In this document: positions 34,060 to 45,083 of the stretch, in pieces | Layout: every line of letters starts with the position of its first letter | Numbering within the stretch: position 1 is the stretch's first letter | DNA from: Capillidium heterosporum | Taxonomy: Eukaryota > Entomophthoromycota > Entomophthoromycetes > Entomophthorales > Capillidiaceae | Direction of reading: 5' to 3' | Assembly: GCA_016630905.1 (NCBI GenBank) | Contig: WBMQ01000002.1 | Span: 2,542,001-2,606,000, forward strand | Length of the DNA stretch: 64,000 nucleotides | Program-made: the position numbers and the translations under genes | Notes under the pieces: generated by a model | The model's input: only the letters and a program-made list of their open reading frames with translations | The model's database searches: none | What the model was told of the DNA's origin: nothing

Positions 34060-35230
34060 ATGAACTCACTGATATATAACATCATCCCCAAGGCCTAAAG
34101 AACCAGCATCGAATTGGCTTTCTTCTCTTTGATCCTTATGGCAACCTATGTAAGTTTATATTGAAACCTAGTCAACTACATTATTTTACGCCTTTCAAGT
34201 CGATGTGGTTTTATTCGACGCCACCAATTACTTTATTTTTCATTTTTATAGCTTTGACTTCTCTTGATCCAACTTATATCTTTATCAAGTTCTGGAGGGT
34301 CTTTGATATACAGATGTATTACTTCCTCAATGTGGCCATAACTGAACTTACACCCCTATTTTCCCAAAAAATAAGTTGCTCAAACCTAGATGGGAATTAG
34401 CTTACTGACTGGTATTTCTATTTACTAGCCTCATATGTGGTATCGTATCTCTAGGTAATATCGATTTTACAATGCAGATCTAGCCTTCAAATAGCCCTCA
34501 ATATATACAACAAGGACATTTATGGATTCTACACGTTTAAAGAGAACACCAGCAGTATAGTTTTAACTTTTACTTTGATCATTATATTTAAACTCATTGC
34601 TGCTGTGTACTATTTAGTAGTCACAATCTTAGTTATTACCAAGTTGAAAAAGAACTTGAACGCCTTCAATGCTATAGCATTCTTTACAAACGATAACGTT
34701 GGTAACTTCACAATCGTCCCAATAGCCATTCATCCGAAAGCTAGTATTTCGAATGTAAACACTACTAATTTTAAATATTTATGAATTTTTGAATAGATCG
34801 TTGTACCACATATTATATATAATCTGTTTATCGGACTCTACTACCTATAATACTCTAATGTTAACCAACGTTAATTCATTTTCCTTTCCCTTTTGAGCTA
34901 TCTTTGAAAACGGTAACCTGTCATGCTTTCTCACTAATCGAAATAGAATTGGCTGGTATCTTCAATTTATTGCTTTTCTACTGAATACTATCTTTCACAT
35001 AACCATTAAGTAGCTGTACATAGATATAACAAAAACAGTGGAAATATTGTGGATACTAATAGCGTGTTTAAATATACTTGATCTATTCTATTTTTTTGTT
35101 TTTGTAGTTGAATTTAGAGATTGGTGGTAGTAAGCAGGAAAAGAAGGTTGAATCATCTTGGGATGCTTTGTTGGATAATGCTAAACTACTGAACTTTGAT
35201 AAGTTTGTAATAAAGTTGGTTTTCATATGA
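34060..35230 (+). pseudogene. Decayed seven-TM receptor, copy E
   Basis: The fossil of a sixth-exon-type receptor, recognisable along its full length but with several stops and shifts. MNSLIYNIIPKA and FFSLILMA correspond to the N-terminus and TM1; KFWRVFDIQMYYFLNVAIT to TM3; KDIYGFYTFKENTSS to the second outer loop; VVTILVITKLKKNLN to the end of TM5; SLYHILYIICLSDS to TM6; LAGIFNLLLFY to TM7. The C-terminal LEIGGSKQEKKVESSWDALLDNAKLL matches the tails of copies A and C (LLDNTKAL, ALVDGTKLL). Several family Cys are lost. This is an older duplicate than B or D. Confidence 0.75.
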
Positions 35231-36522
35231 TTAGTATAATCTTTAAATGCAACATTGAATAGTTTTAGCTTAAAAACATCACTATAAGAGCTCTTTACTC
35301 TAAAAGTATATGGATGGAGACTGATAAAAATATATAGCCTTCAAGAAATGGTTGCATTTTATAACTCAACAATTTTGCAGCACGGTTCTATTTAATATAT
35401 AGTCACACTTTAACTATAATATTAAAATCGATAGCTTTAGGTGTCCTTGTATCAATTTTTATACAAATATATGTTGTTATTTTATTTTAAATATCTTAAA
35501 TATATAAAAAATATAATTTTATACTGATTGTAGTGGGAATAGTAATATTTCGTACAATCCTTTAACGAAGAGATGAATCTAAATTACAATTGCATCAAAG
35601 AATATAAGTTGACAGAAGATATTCACTTTGAAGATTGGTACAAAAATGGGACTTCAACTTTGATATCTTGGCCAAAAAATAATATGGTATTCAACTTACT
35701 ACTTTCAATATATGTATAATTTCTAATCATTATACTACATCTAAAAGTGTACAATGTATTTACTCGATCCAATATAACTTGATCAGCTTGATGAAATTCT
35801 TTAGTCGTCGCACACTTAGCTAGCTGAGATTTTGTTTGTCAACTTGTCAGATTTTAAACAATTCAGCTTTTATAATTTACTAAATATTTTCCCTTAGTTA
35901 TGAATATACCATCCTCTTTCTAGAAAGACTACCTAGCTGAAGAGAAATTGGCTCACTCTCCTTGTAACTTTTGCTTAGTTGCTTTGTTACACAATCTCTT
36001 GCTTACAGAATGATTAGCAATACGAATTGAAAGGAATGTATAACGTGCTAAAAACACTTATAGCTTTTTAAATAACACTTAAATTAGAAATCACAATTAG
36101 TATACGGATAATGTTTACTATATGGATAGTTTAAATTCCAAGTATAAATATGAATTGTTTTGAAAAGCAACAATTTATTGTATTGTTCTGTTCGAAATTA
36201 AATAAATGTGAGGATACTATTTTATAAATAAACCTATATTAACTCTATATTTAATAATCGCTTAATTTAGAACAAACCTGCAACCTAACTTTATACGTCA
36301 AGTAAAACGGAACTATCCTAATCTATTGAACGAATGATTAGTTCCAAATGAGGGAAATTGCTAAATCGTTTTCTCCATTACAAAGCTCCTGTACAAAAGT
36401 TTAGGCGCTTCATAGTGAAACTAGGAAATTAGGCTTAAATCTAGTTCTCCTGTACCAATTATCATCATGATATAAGCTAAATAAAGGCATGTGCTTGGCC
36501 AAACAAGGTTCTTGGAAAATTC
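35231..36522. other. Intergenic, nothing firm
   Basis: About 1.3 kb. A short forward frame from an ATG at about 35572 (MNLNYNCIKEYKLTEDIHF) runs about 50 codons and is not recognised. The rest is AT-rich. Confidence 0.45.
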
Positions 36523-36529
36523 TATAAAT
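36523..36529 (+). promoter_or_regulatory. TATA-like element of the GRAM-VASt gene
   Basis: TATAAAT, 108 bp before the start codon. Confidence 0.4.
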
Positions 36530-36636
36530 CCCACTTCAACAAACTAGAGAATCCATTTTACACCACCTAATCGAAAAATCGATTTCTTACTAAATTAACA
36601 ACCCCACAGAAGCAACCTCAAAACCAACAATATAAA

Positions 36637-38656
36637 ATGTCAGCATCGGAAGTACCACCCAAAGCAAGTTCGGGTACTCAAAACGACTTAGAAAACCCCA
36701 AAAAGGAGGCGATAGTCGCTGAAGAATCTAGAGTTAAAAATTTATCTATGCGGATACGACGTTTTTTACCTACCTCCAGTCGAAGTAATAGCACCATTGA
36801 AACTACCAAAGATGACAACGACACCCAACTCGAAGAGAACTGGGTTGACTTTACCTGAATCCAAGTCCAGCACCAACTCCTTCCAAAAACCTAGCCCAGC
36901 TTTGACTACCAACTCCCAATCAATCTCCAATTTCAACTCTAGTTCAACCGAAAACTTGAACACCTCCAAGGACAACATCCGCATAAATGAGGACCATGCC
37001 GAACTCAAATTAGAAGATTTAACCTGGTTAACTAGTTCAGAAAACCAACCCAAATCAACTCGAGACCTCATCAACGGGACCAATTTACTAAATAATGAAA
37101 TCGACAATGAGAAGAGTAACGCCAACAGTAATGCCAACAGTGATAGCGACGAAGGAAAGAGCCCTAGCCTCATTGAAAAGAAACCTAAACCGTACAACCC
37201 TTTAGCCGATCTTCAGATGGACCCTGTGCAAAAGAAGCGCAATATCGACTTCCACATCAACTTCCCTTCACTACCTTTGGACGATATCCTCATTGAGGAC
37301 TGGCACTGTGCTTTACAAAAGGATATCTTGGTAACGGGCCGGCTGTACATAACTCAAGAACGTATCTGCTTCCACTTCCAACTTGTTTGGTTGGGTCAAT
37401 CACACCATAATTGCCTTCAGCGACATCGTGAGCTTACAGAAACGTAGTACCGCTTTTGTCATCCCCAACGCCATCCAGATCATCACCTTGGATCAGAAGG
37501 TAAATTTTTATATACTATCATTCTAACATGAAAATTTAGTTTTTCTTCACCTCGTTCATGAGCCGAGACAGTGCCTTCGCCTTATTGTACGACCTCTGGT
37601 ACAAGAAATGTCCCAACCGTGCTACCGATCCTAACAAACCCTTACTTACCGGTACTGATCAAAAGGACGAAAAGTGCGGTGGTGAATGCACTAACGCTGG
37701 TATTAACACTCTATGCGCCTGCCTCAAATCCAGCAGTCATGAAGGTACCTTGAATATCGATACGACCTACCCCATGACCTTGGAGAGTCTATATCAACTC
37801 ATTTACGGCCAAGACACTACATTCATCCTCAATCACCTCAAGGACTCCAATTTGGAAGTCAGTATCGGCGCATGGAAGGACAGCAATGCTCGCGACATTA
37901 CTTACATTAAGCCTTTGACCAACCCTTTAGGCCCTAAGCAGACCCATTGTAATATTATTGAGACTGTTGTCCATCACGATGCTGAAGATTATGCGACCGT
38001 GGAAGCTAGGATCCGTACCCCCGACGTCCCATCTGGGGACGCCTTTACCGTCATCACCAAGACCTGCATGATGCGATACCGCAGCGACCAAAGTCGTTTA
38101 GTCATGACGACAACATTGGAATGGTCCAAATCTAGCTGGTTCAAAGGTCCAATTGAAGCGGGATCCCGTGATGGCGCTACCAAGTCAGCCCAGGCTTTAG
38201 ATGTTGACATCCGTAAGTACTTGGACTGAACATCCCGAGTTAATTACCAAACCGGTCGGTGAGGATAATTGTACTGATGCTGCTAGTATCAAGCTCGATT
38301 TGGGTATTTCTCATGACGCCGAAAGCAACTTACCTAATGGACCGCGATCTCGACTTACCTTCCGTAACTTGATGATTGTTGTGTTGAGTGTCTTGGCTGT
38401 TTTGAATTTAGTTAACTGGTGGTGGGTCTATAATTTGGAGAAGCAGATCGCTTTGCATAAGAAGAAACTGGAGTTGAGTATCAAGAAGGAGCATGCTAAC
38501 CCATTGAAGTTGGAAAAGAATAAGCCGCATGTTAGGCAATTGCAGCAGAATTTGAAGATGCTGGGCGATCAGTTATTGGCTATTGAGACCAATTTGAATA
38601 GCTTGAGGGGCCAGGCTAAAGGTATGGAGGGTACTACTGAGGATAAGCAGAATTAG
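36637..38656 (+). CDS. GRAM-VASt (Lam/Ysp/Aster-type) sterol-transfer protein with frame breaks
   Basis: ATG at 36637 (MSASEVPPKASSG). A disordered Ser/Asn/Lys-rich N-terminal region is followed by a GRAM domain (WHCALQKDILVTGRLYITQERICFH, then GWVNHTIIAFSDIV, then FFFTSFMSRDSAFALLYDLW), interrupted by a 40-nt intron at 37500-37539. A VASt domain follows (VSIGAWKDS, RIRTPDVPSGDAFTV, TTLEWSKSSWFKGPIE), then one TM helix (LMIVVLSVLAVLNLVNWWW) and a coiled-coil tail. Three frame changes are needed, near 36845, near 37375 (CACTTCC) and near 38229 (GACTGAAC), none explained by a normal intron. The family sits in the ER at contacts with the plasma membrane and moves sterol between the two. With three breaks it may be a pseudogene, but domain conservation between breaks is excellent. 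A remnant of its 3' end lies at 40.1 kb. Confidence 0.82.
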
Positions 38657-39212
38657 GGTGGGGGATTTATTTTGTCTTCATTTAAAATTATACACATCGT
38701 CTCACCTACCTTTTTTCTAATAGTACACTGGTAGATTTCCTACTGATCTAATGAAATTTGTCTTAATATTTTCTGCTTGGTGTATTTACTAAAGAGTTTC
38801 TTTCATGGCAATATTTTAGTTTCGATTATATACATTTTATATTTAAAATCAAAAGAATATTAAATTAGGATGCTATATATTCATCAACCTTGAGTTTAGT
38901 TGTGTCAAGCACGGCACTAAACTTTTCAGGACATAGCTCAGTTGTTTTAAATTAAGCAGGATCAATTATAGTAAGTTGAGCTAGTTACGATACATATATT
39001 TCATAGCGTAGTTTTTAACTTATCTTTTGCAAATCCTTCAAATTTAAACCATTTACATCAAAATGTATATACTATTTTATTACGGATTTAACACAATTAA
39101 AAAGTATATAGAAATGGGAAAATGTATATTAAAATATACAAGTAGGCATAGTATTTACTAGTTTATTGGTAAACCTTCATTATCCCTACCTCCAACTCTG
39201 CAATATTTACAA
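38657..39212. other. Intergenic, nothing recognised
   Basis: AT-rich region between two convergent genes. Confidence 0.5.
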
Positions 39213-39461
39213 CTATTGGTTCAAAGCGGCAACTAAAGCGGCAATAGCGACAGGAGCGACGTAAGCTACGTTAGAGTTGGCGTTGGAAGTTAAAGTTTTA
39301 CTAGTCCCGTTCTTCTCAGGCTCTACTGATTTGGAAGTTCCAGTAGTAGTCTCCTTAGAGGCAGTATTGGTGGTAGAGCTTACTTCAGTGCTTGACTTAC
39401 TGGATGATTCTTGGGCGTAAACTACCGATAAAGCGATGGCGATCAAAGTGGTGAATTTCAT
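39213..39461 (-). CDS. Small secreted GPI-type cell-wall peptide (82 aa)
   Basis: ATG at 39461. A signal peptide (MKFTTLIAIALSVVYAQ) leads into a Ser/Thr/Lys-rich middle that would be O-glycosylated. The C-terminus NANSNVAYVAPVAIAALVAALNQ-like tail is small-residue-rich and hydrophobic with Asn just before it, as expected for GPI-anchor addition. No enzymatic domain is present, so it is probably a wall or surface peptide. A second whole copy lies at 43.1 kb and dead copies at 9.5 and 40.8 kb. All share the two ends but not the middle. A TATAAATAG element lies about 70 bp upstream at 39531-39539. Confidence 0.75.
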   Translation of the reverse strand: MKFTTLIAIALSVVYAQESSSKSSTEVSSTTNTASKETTTGTSKSVEPEKNGTSKTLTSNANSNVAYVAPVAIAALVAALNQ

Positions 39462-39530
39462 TTTTGGTTATATCCTTTTAAATTTCTTTATTTCACTTTA
39501 GTTTGTATAAAAATTGATGGTGGTGAGATG

Positions 39531-39539
39531 CTATTTATA
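39531..39539 (-). promoter_or_regulatory. TATA box of the 39.2-kb GPI-type peptide gene
   Basis: Reads TATAAATAG on the reverse strand, about 70 bp before the start. The 43.1-kb copy has TATAAATATG at nearly the same distance. Confidence 0.55.
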
Positions 39540-40107
39540 CTGTTTTACATAGGTGACTAAATCGAATCCTTTGTAAAAGATTCTGATTTTGCCAAGCTTT
39601 TCAAGTACATTTATGATCCGAATCATGGTTTTCTTACTAATGCTTCTGTTTTGAAAAGCGGTAGAATTTTTAATAGAGTTTTCTTTTAGAATTCTTGTTA
39701 TATTTCCAAACGAAATAGAACAAAGCTTTAAATATAGTTTTATGAATTTATAGCGTTATATCATACACTAAAAAGAACTATTTATAGCTACATCTATAAG
39801 TATGAAACAATATAAAAGTAATAGTGCATTTCTAATTATAAACTTGGAGCTTTAGGTAAAGTATTTATATTTTATAGTGCTTCTTGGCAACGGGGGATGG
39901 GGACTTTGAATTGGGAAGCTATATATTTTCCATATTGAGTTGCACCACAACTGTAAATTGAGGTTAGAATTCAAAATTATAACTAGGATGAATACCTTAC
40001 ATAAATATTAATGTTTTCGAATGGCTAGATATATTAAAGGATCGATATCATCAAATATTAGCTGGTAACTTGCCAAAGAAACTTGTTTTGAAATCCAAAT
40101 CTTTAGG
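39540..40107. other. Intergenic, nothing recognised
   Basis: AT-rich; no gene seen. Confidence 0.45.
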
Positions 40108-40250
40108 GCTAAAGGACATGTAGATCGATTGGCGTAAGAGCACTACAAAGCCAGTCAAGGATTTAGACATTGGTACCGATACTCTATCTATTAAACTTGA
40201 TTTGGGTACTGACTAAGATGGTGAAAGTAAATTGTCGGGCGGGTCATGGC
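40108..40250 (+). pseudogene. Remnant of a VASt-gene 3' part
   Basis: The forward frame reads GLKDM, a stop, IDWRKSTTKPVKDLDIG, then TDTLSIKLDLGTD and DGESKLSGGS. This lines up with the segment just after the VASt domain of the gene at 36.6-38.7 kb (KPVGEDN, TDAASIKLDLGISHDAESNLPNG). Only this short piece survives, with stops, so it is a partial, decayed duplication. Confidence 0.55.
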
Positions 40251-40814
40251 TGAAGTATACTTTTATGCAAAACTATACATGCTTTGGCGTTATTAAGTGT
40301 GCTAAATATAGATTTATGTACACAGGCTGAAGTCCTATATTTTAAATCTATAGATCTGTTAGAACCTATAGCCTTTTCAATTTATATAAACCTGGGAAGG
40401 ATGTAGAATTTGTCCGCTATCTTTAACTATGAGTTTTATGGAATAGTGGTAAAAGAATCATATTACGTTTGCTGTAGAAGATTACAAAGGTAGGTTGAAC
40501 TTAAACTGGTTTTGGCACGGTATACTTCAGGACGTGGCACAGTGGCTAATTCAACATCTGTAAAAATATAAACTAGTAGTACCGTCAACCTCTGCCAATA
40601 TTATAGCTTAGGTAGATTAATGCACAACTATACTCATCATATCCTCAATTTAACATAATTTTAAATGGTTTATAATAAAATGTATATACTAATTACTATG
40701 CTTTAAATAACTAAACCTAAAAAACCATAAACATAAAATTTAATAGGAAAGTACACTATTCACTTTTACTAATAAATTTATTAGCTATCATCTACGAAAA
40801 ATAGCTATACGTAG
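40251..40814. other. Intergenic, nothing recognised
   Basis: AT-rich stretch between two relics. Confidence 0.4.
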
Positions 40815-41202
40815 CTATTGAAAAAGAACGACAATTATAGCAACGATGGTAACTGAGATGGCATATACAGTGTTGGAACTACCATTGGAAATATCAGCTT
40901 TAGTACTGCTAATCTTCAATCATACAGATCTCGACATGCTGGTAGTCTCTTCAGAAATAGCTGTAGTAATGATAATCATGTTGGTACTCAACTCTAGATT
41001 CTGATGCATTTGAAACTTTTGTGGGAACTGCTATAATGATGATAGCTACATCGGTATTTAACTTTACAAACTCCAATACACTTACTATTTCCAAAGAATC
41101 AATCATAGTAGTAGCAATACCTTTGATATCCAACCCGCTTACCGATAGATATTAGACAACTACTACTGATAGGGTGATGGCTATCAAGATAATAAATCTC
41201 AT
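40815..41202 (-). pseudogene. Dead copy of the GPI-type peptide family
   Basis: The reverse strand starts MRFIILIAITLSVVVV followed directly by a stop, where whole copies read MKFTTLIAIALSVVYAQ. The far end reads NGSSNTVYAISVTIVAIIVVLFQ-stop, matching NSNVAYVAPVAIAALVAALNQ of the 39.2-kb gene. The middle is expanded and closed. It is a decayed duplicate lying in the same orientation as the two whole genes that flank it. Confidence 0.7.
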
Positions 41203-42130
41203 GATTGCATGTAGAGTTATGTATCTTTAACTTATAATAACAGTTGAATTCAATAGTTACTATTTATAATTGGAAACATGAGGTAAAGTTTCAAATAGAA
41301 TACTATATACTTTGCAAAACTTTACTCTATATATGTGGTTGAAGCCATACCTCTCTTCGAAAACCTCGATTACAATCTTTTTAGTTTCTATAAAAGGCGG
41401 TTAAGATAGGCGAGCCTAGATCAATGATACTTTGTGTTTGCTATTTGTAGAGTAATTCTACAGAAGAATCGATTAGTGGGCTTAGGCCTAAAAAACTCCA
41501 TGATAGGGATACTCTCCATATATATTCAATTTTTATAGTGCTTTGAATAAGAAAACAATAATTTGTAAATTATATTGATAGAGGTTTGCGCATGCTTCCT
41601 TTAGGATAGCTTGCTAGTGAGCTAAATCATTTCGCTTATATATCGTATAATTATCGCCCACAAACTTGAACCTCCATCTGCATTTATTTCAATTGTACAT
41701 CTAATTTGCCTTTTCTATAATTTACAGAAAGAATACAAGTGATGTACTAAATTTAACACACTATCTTTAAAATCCTGGTCATCATATAACACTTGATAAA
41801 ATCACTTCCAAATTCTTTAATTGGTGTTTTAAAATACTTGTATAATGCTACATTGTACTGACTAGATTCGATTTTTCGTTGAAAGATGGTTAGGGTGGTC
41901 TAAATTCTAGATTTACAGACTTCATTGAGGATCTCATTGACGCCAGTCTACAAGATGAAACTGCTAACTAAGCACGCTTATATTGATTGTATCATGAAAG
42001 CAATTGAAAAGAAGATTAATTCCTTTATGGGGAGTTACAAACTTGATTTGAGACTGGTCACGACGCATGAATCAATACGATGGATGAATAGTATATTTGA
42101 TTCTTTATCTATAAAAAGGAGATTTTCGCA
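41203..42130. other. Intergenic with an unassigned short ORF
   Basis: A forward frame around 41925-42134 includes MKAIEKKINSFMGSYKLDLRL and could be a relic, but no homologue is recognised. The rest is AT-rich. Confidence 0.4.
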
Positions 42131-42355
42131 CTAACTATACCCATCGTATTTAAGCTCTTCAATTGGTACGGGTTTATCACTTGCAACTGCAGGTTGCTTG
42201 GTATCTACCAAAATTTCAACGAGTTTATAATGCTTGGTAATTGGCTGTTAGCCACCGAACTGAACCTCGACAACCTTAAAAACCATGATAAGGATGGTAG
42301 TGGTAATAGACAAGATTATGGGGCTGTATATAGGAAGCTTTAATCGGCAACTCAT
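42131..42355 (-). pseudogene. Small single-TM protein relic with one in-frame stop
   Basis: From an ATG at 42355 the reverse strand reads MSCRLKLPIYSPIILSITTT, then ILIMVFKVVEVQFGG, one TAA, and continues in the same frame for 39 more codons (QPITKHYKLVEILVDTKQPA, then VPIEELKYDGYS) to TAG at 42131-42133. A TM helix followed by a soluble tail could be the 3' end of a membrane-protein gene such as the Kelch protein at 12 kb, but the similarity is too weak to claim. Confidence 0.35.
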
Positions 42356-43056
42356 ATGTATTCAAGGCTAAGTTGGATTCGAACTAAAATAATAAAATTT
42401 TCTTTGTTAGATATTGTATTCTATTTATAACAGCATTCCTATACGATCCTTGGCTAGTTTTTCGAATTCTACACTTTTAACAATATAAATTTAATATGTA
42501 GTATATTATCATGGCCCAGAATGAGTAATAGAAGATTTACTATACTATTCAGCAACATGAGTACTTTATACCACCAACTTTGTAAAAAATACCTAATTTT
42601 TCTGAACAATATAGTAAAACTTCCATCATCCATTCTGAAGAGTAGTAGGTACCTTTCTTACCAGATCCTCATACCTGTGGAATCTTAACCTTGGAAACCT
42701 ATTAAAAGGACATGTTGGTTCGAAGTAGCAGTCAACTTTATTTCGTACGAAAGTAAAGTCCAAATTCATCATTTGGAAATCAATACCATAAGTGTGTGTA
42801 GAGGGGTTGGGGCTACTTCACTACCGTTACCATCGAGTTTTCTTTAAAACATCAGTGATCGAAAGATGGCAGAAGAATCTATATAAACCCATAGATCTGC
42901 TGAAAGGTCTCTAGTACTACGCTATCAATCATACTAATTGGAAAGCATAAAATAAAATATAGTGTAGTGTAAATGTTTCAAAAACCCAACGTATAAATAA
43001 ATCCATTTATATTAGTAAATCATCCACTACCTACCCCAAATTTATGTATCTGGCTC
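42356..43056. other. Intergenic, nothing recognised
   Basis: AT-rich, no gene seen. Confidence 0.45.
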
Positions 43057-43254
43057 TTAGTATAAGGCGGCGACCAAGGCAGCGATGGCAGCAGGGGCGG
43101 CGTAAGCTACATTGGACCTGGCATTCGAAGTTGAGACTACAGTAGAGTTAGAAGAACCGGCGCTAACGCTAGCTGATGAGGAACCATCAGAGGCGGATTG
43201 AGCTTGGATGAGGGCCATGGGCAAAATAGCGGCGATCAAGGTGGTGAACTTCAT
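43057..43254 (-). CDS. Small secreted GPI-type cell-wall peptide (65 aa)
   Basis: ATG at 43254. Signal peptide MKFTTLIAAILPMALIQAQ, a Ser-rich middle (SASDGSSSASVSAGSSNS), and a C-terminal tail ARSNVAYAAPAAIAALVAALY typical of a GPI-anchor signal. It is the shortest member of the family, and its codons are more GC-rich than the flanks, suggesting strong expression. A TATAAATATG element lies about 60 bp upstream. Confidence 0.72.
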   Translation of the reverse strand: MKFTTLIAAILPMALIQAQSASDGSSSASVSAGSSNSTVVSTSNARSNVAYAAPAAIAALVAALY

Positions 43255-44618
43255 TTTGATATTTGAGACTTCTTATAATTTAAATGTATGAGAGATATTA
43301 ACTTTTAGCACATATTTATAGTAGGAAGTTGTGGTCAATTTTTGGGATATTTTATTTTGCCAAGCCTCCTATATAATAGGTTTCAAAAGTTTAAGACCCT
43401 ATACTTTGACAAATTTGGGTAGGTAGCAATTTCAATTTATGGTATAATTCAAAACTTACTATTTAAGGTTGGTTAGATTTGTAAAGGATAGTATTAGTTG
43501 GCAATGCATTGTAACGAAACAATTAAGGATATTTGTGTCGCTAATTAATCTTCCGTCACTACTAGGGCTATTAAACTCTCAACTTGATAATTTTGATCGA
43601 GCTTATAAGAGTAAATTGGTTAGTTTCTATCTCCAGAAAACCGCTTTTTTCATCTACATTTCAGGTGGACTAGAACTTGGGAACTTTGGGTCCAAAACCC
43701 CCAACCAACTCGACATCTTGGAAGGTTTAGGCATCATAAAAAGGCTGCTTACGGCTATGTTTTGAAATTCTGGGGGAAATTCTATGAGCTTCATTGTAGA
43801 AATGCTCCTAGAGTTGTGGAATAGACAAGTACCTGAATTTTATTAGAGGATCTTTATGCTCGGCAGCATTTGCACATCGAATTTTTCCAGAGTTTCATCA
43901 AAATGTAAGGACTTTTTGTTTCTTCAGGCACCCTCAAAAGCTTTTTTGTGTAGGGTAGGATTTAATAAGGTGCCACTTTAGGCTCACCTTTACCCGAACT
44001 AAGTTGTAGCTTTAAAAATATATCTACTGACATTAACTCCAACAAATGTATTTAGGCGTTTCAATTAATCTTACACCACAAAGTAGTTGCATACATGCCT
44101 ATTTAGACCTGATGAAACGTACTGAATATGCTAAGCTAATTGATGAATAAACAATTGACTAATACTTTACTATTTGGATTGGACCTATCCACTCAACTAC
44201 ATAGATGTTTTACCGATGTCCAAACATCTAATTGGATTGCTACTATTTGTAGGTACATGTTACCGATATCTACCAAGAAATTCGAATTAAGTTTAACGGG
44301 TTGACTCTTGGCAAGGTGAGGTATAGATAGTATGGGAAGTCATGATTGTGGATGTTACTAATAGGCAGATAAAGAAATTTTGGACAGTTAATGGTAATTT
44401 TACATTAAAAGTCATATTTCATGTATATATAAATAGTACAGATGCTATTTTAATTTGGTATTTATAATATAGTACTAGTTTTATACTCTTTGTGGCGTTA
44501 TCTTCATATGTATTTTATCAATAGTACAGAAATCAAAAGCTTTAGCTTATTATTGTTAGTAAATTGTGACTCTATACATAGGTAGCTAGAAGCTGATTCC
44601 ATCGAATTCTAGAATCTA
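43255..44618. other. Intergenic, nothing firm
   Basis: A forward 98-codon open stretch at 43469-43765 lacks an ATG at its start and shows no family. The rest is AT-rich. Confidence 0.45.
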
Positions 44619-44624
44619 GCCGAC

Positions 44625-44667
<43 letters not shown>

Positions 44668-44691
44668 TGCGTTCAATCCGCAGTGTCGGCA
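44619..44691 (+). tRNA. tRNA-Phe (anticodon GAA), copy 2
   Basis: Base-for-base identical to the tRNA-Phe at 11004-11076 over all 73 nt, same strand, while the flanks differ except for a few bases. The A and B boxes are intact and a T6 run follows at 44695-44700. Confidence 0.97.
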
Positions 44692-44694
44692 TTC

Positions 44695-44700
44695 TTTTTT
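44695..44700 (+). terminator. Pol III terminator of tRNA-Phe copy 2
   Basis: Six T beginning four bases after the tRNA. Confidence 0.75.
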
Positions 44701-45083
44701 ATCATTCCTTAGATAACATATTTTAGTGGAATTTTATGTACCATTGAAATATATGTTAAATTTGTATAGATATAAGTACTTTTTACTACTGCCTATTTGA
44801 AATACAGTGGAGTTTCATACAAATAATTCTTTTTATTTAAATTTACTCTTATACCTTTTTCTTATATATTTATATAAAAGTATACATTAGACCTAAATAA
44901 AAATAATGCCATTTTAGATATAAGATAATTATATATTGTTAGAAATACTATATCTTTTGTATATGTAATATTGCTGATAAGTATTAAATTTTATAAAAAT
45001 ATATAGCTAAAGGAATCTAAGCTTTGTAATTGATATTCGTACCTACAGTAATAAACATTGTATTAAAGTATTTTATCTATTTT
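44701..45083. other. AT-rich spacer between the tRNA and the retroelement fossil
   Basis: Nothing recognised. The LTR fossil begins about 390 bp downstream of the tRNA gene. Confidence 0.5.

Noticed and set aside
43469-43765. 98-codon forward frame
   Set aside because: No ATG at its start, no motif, flanked by AT-rich noncoding sequence.
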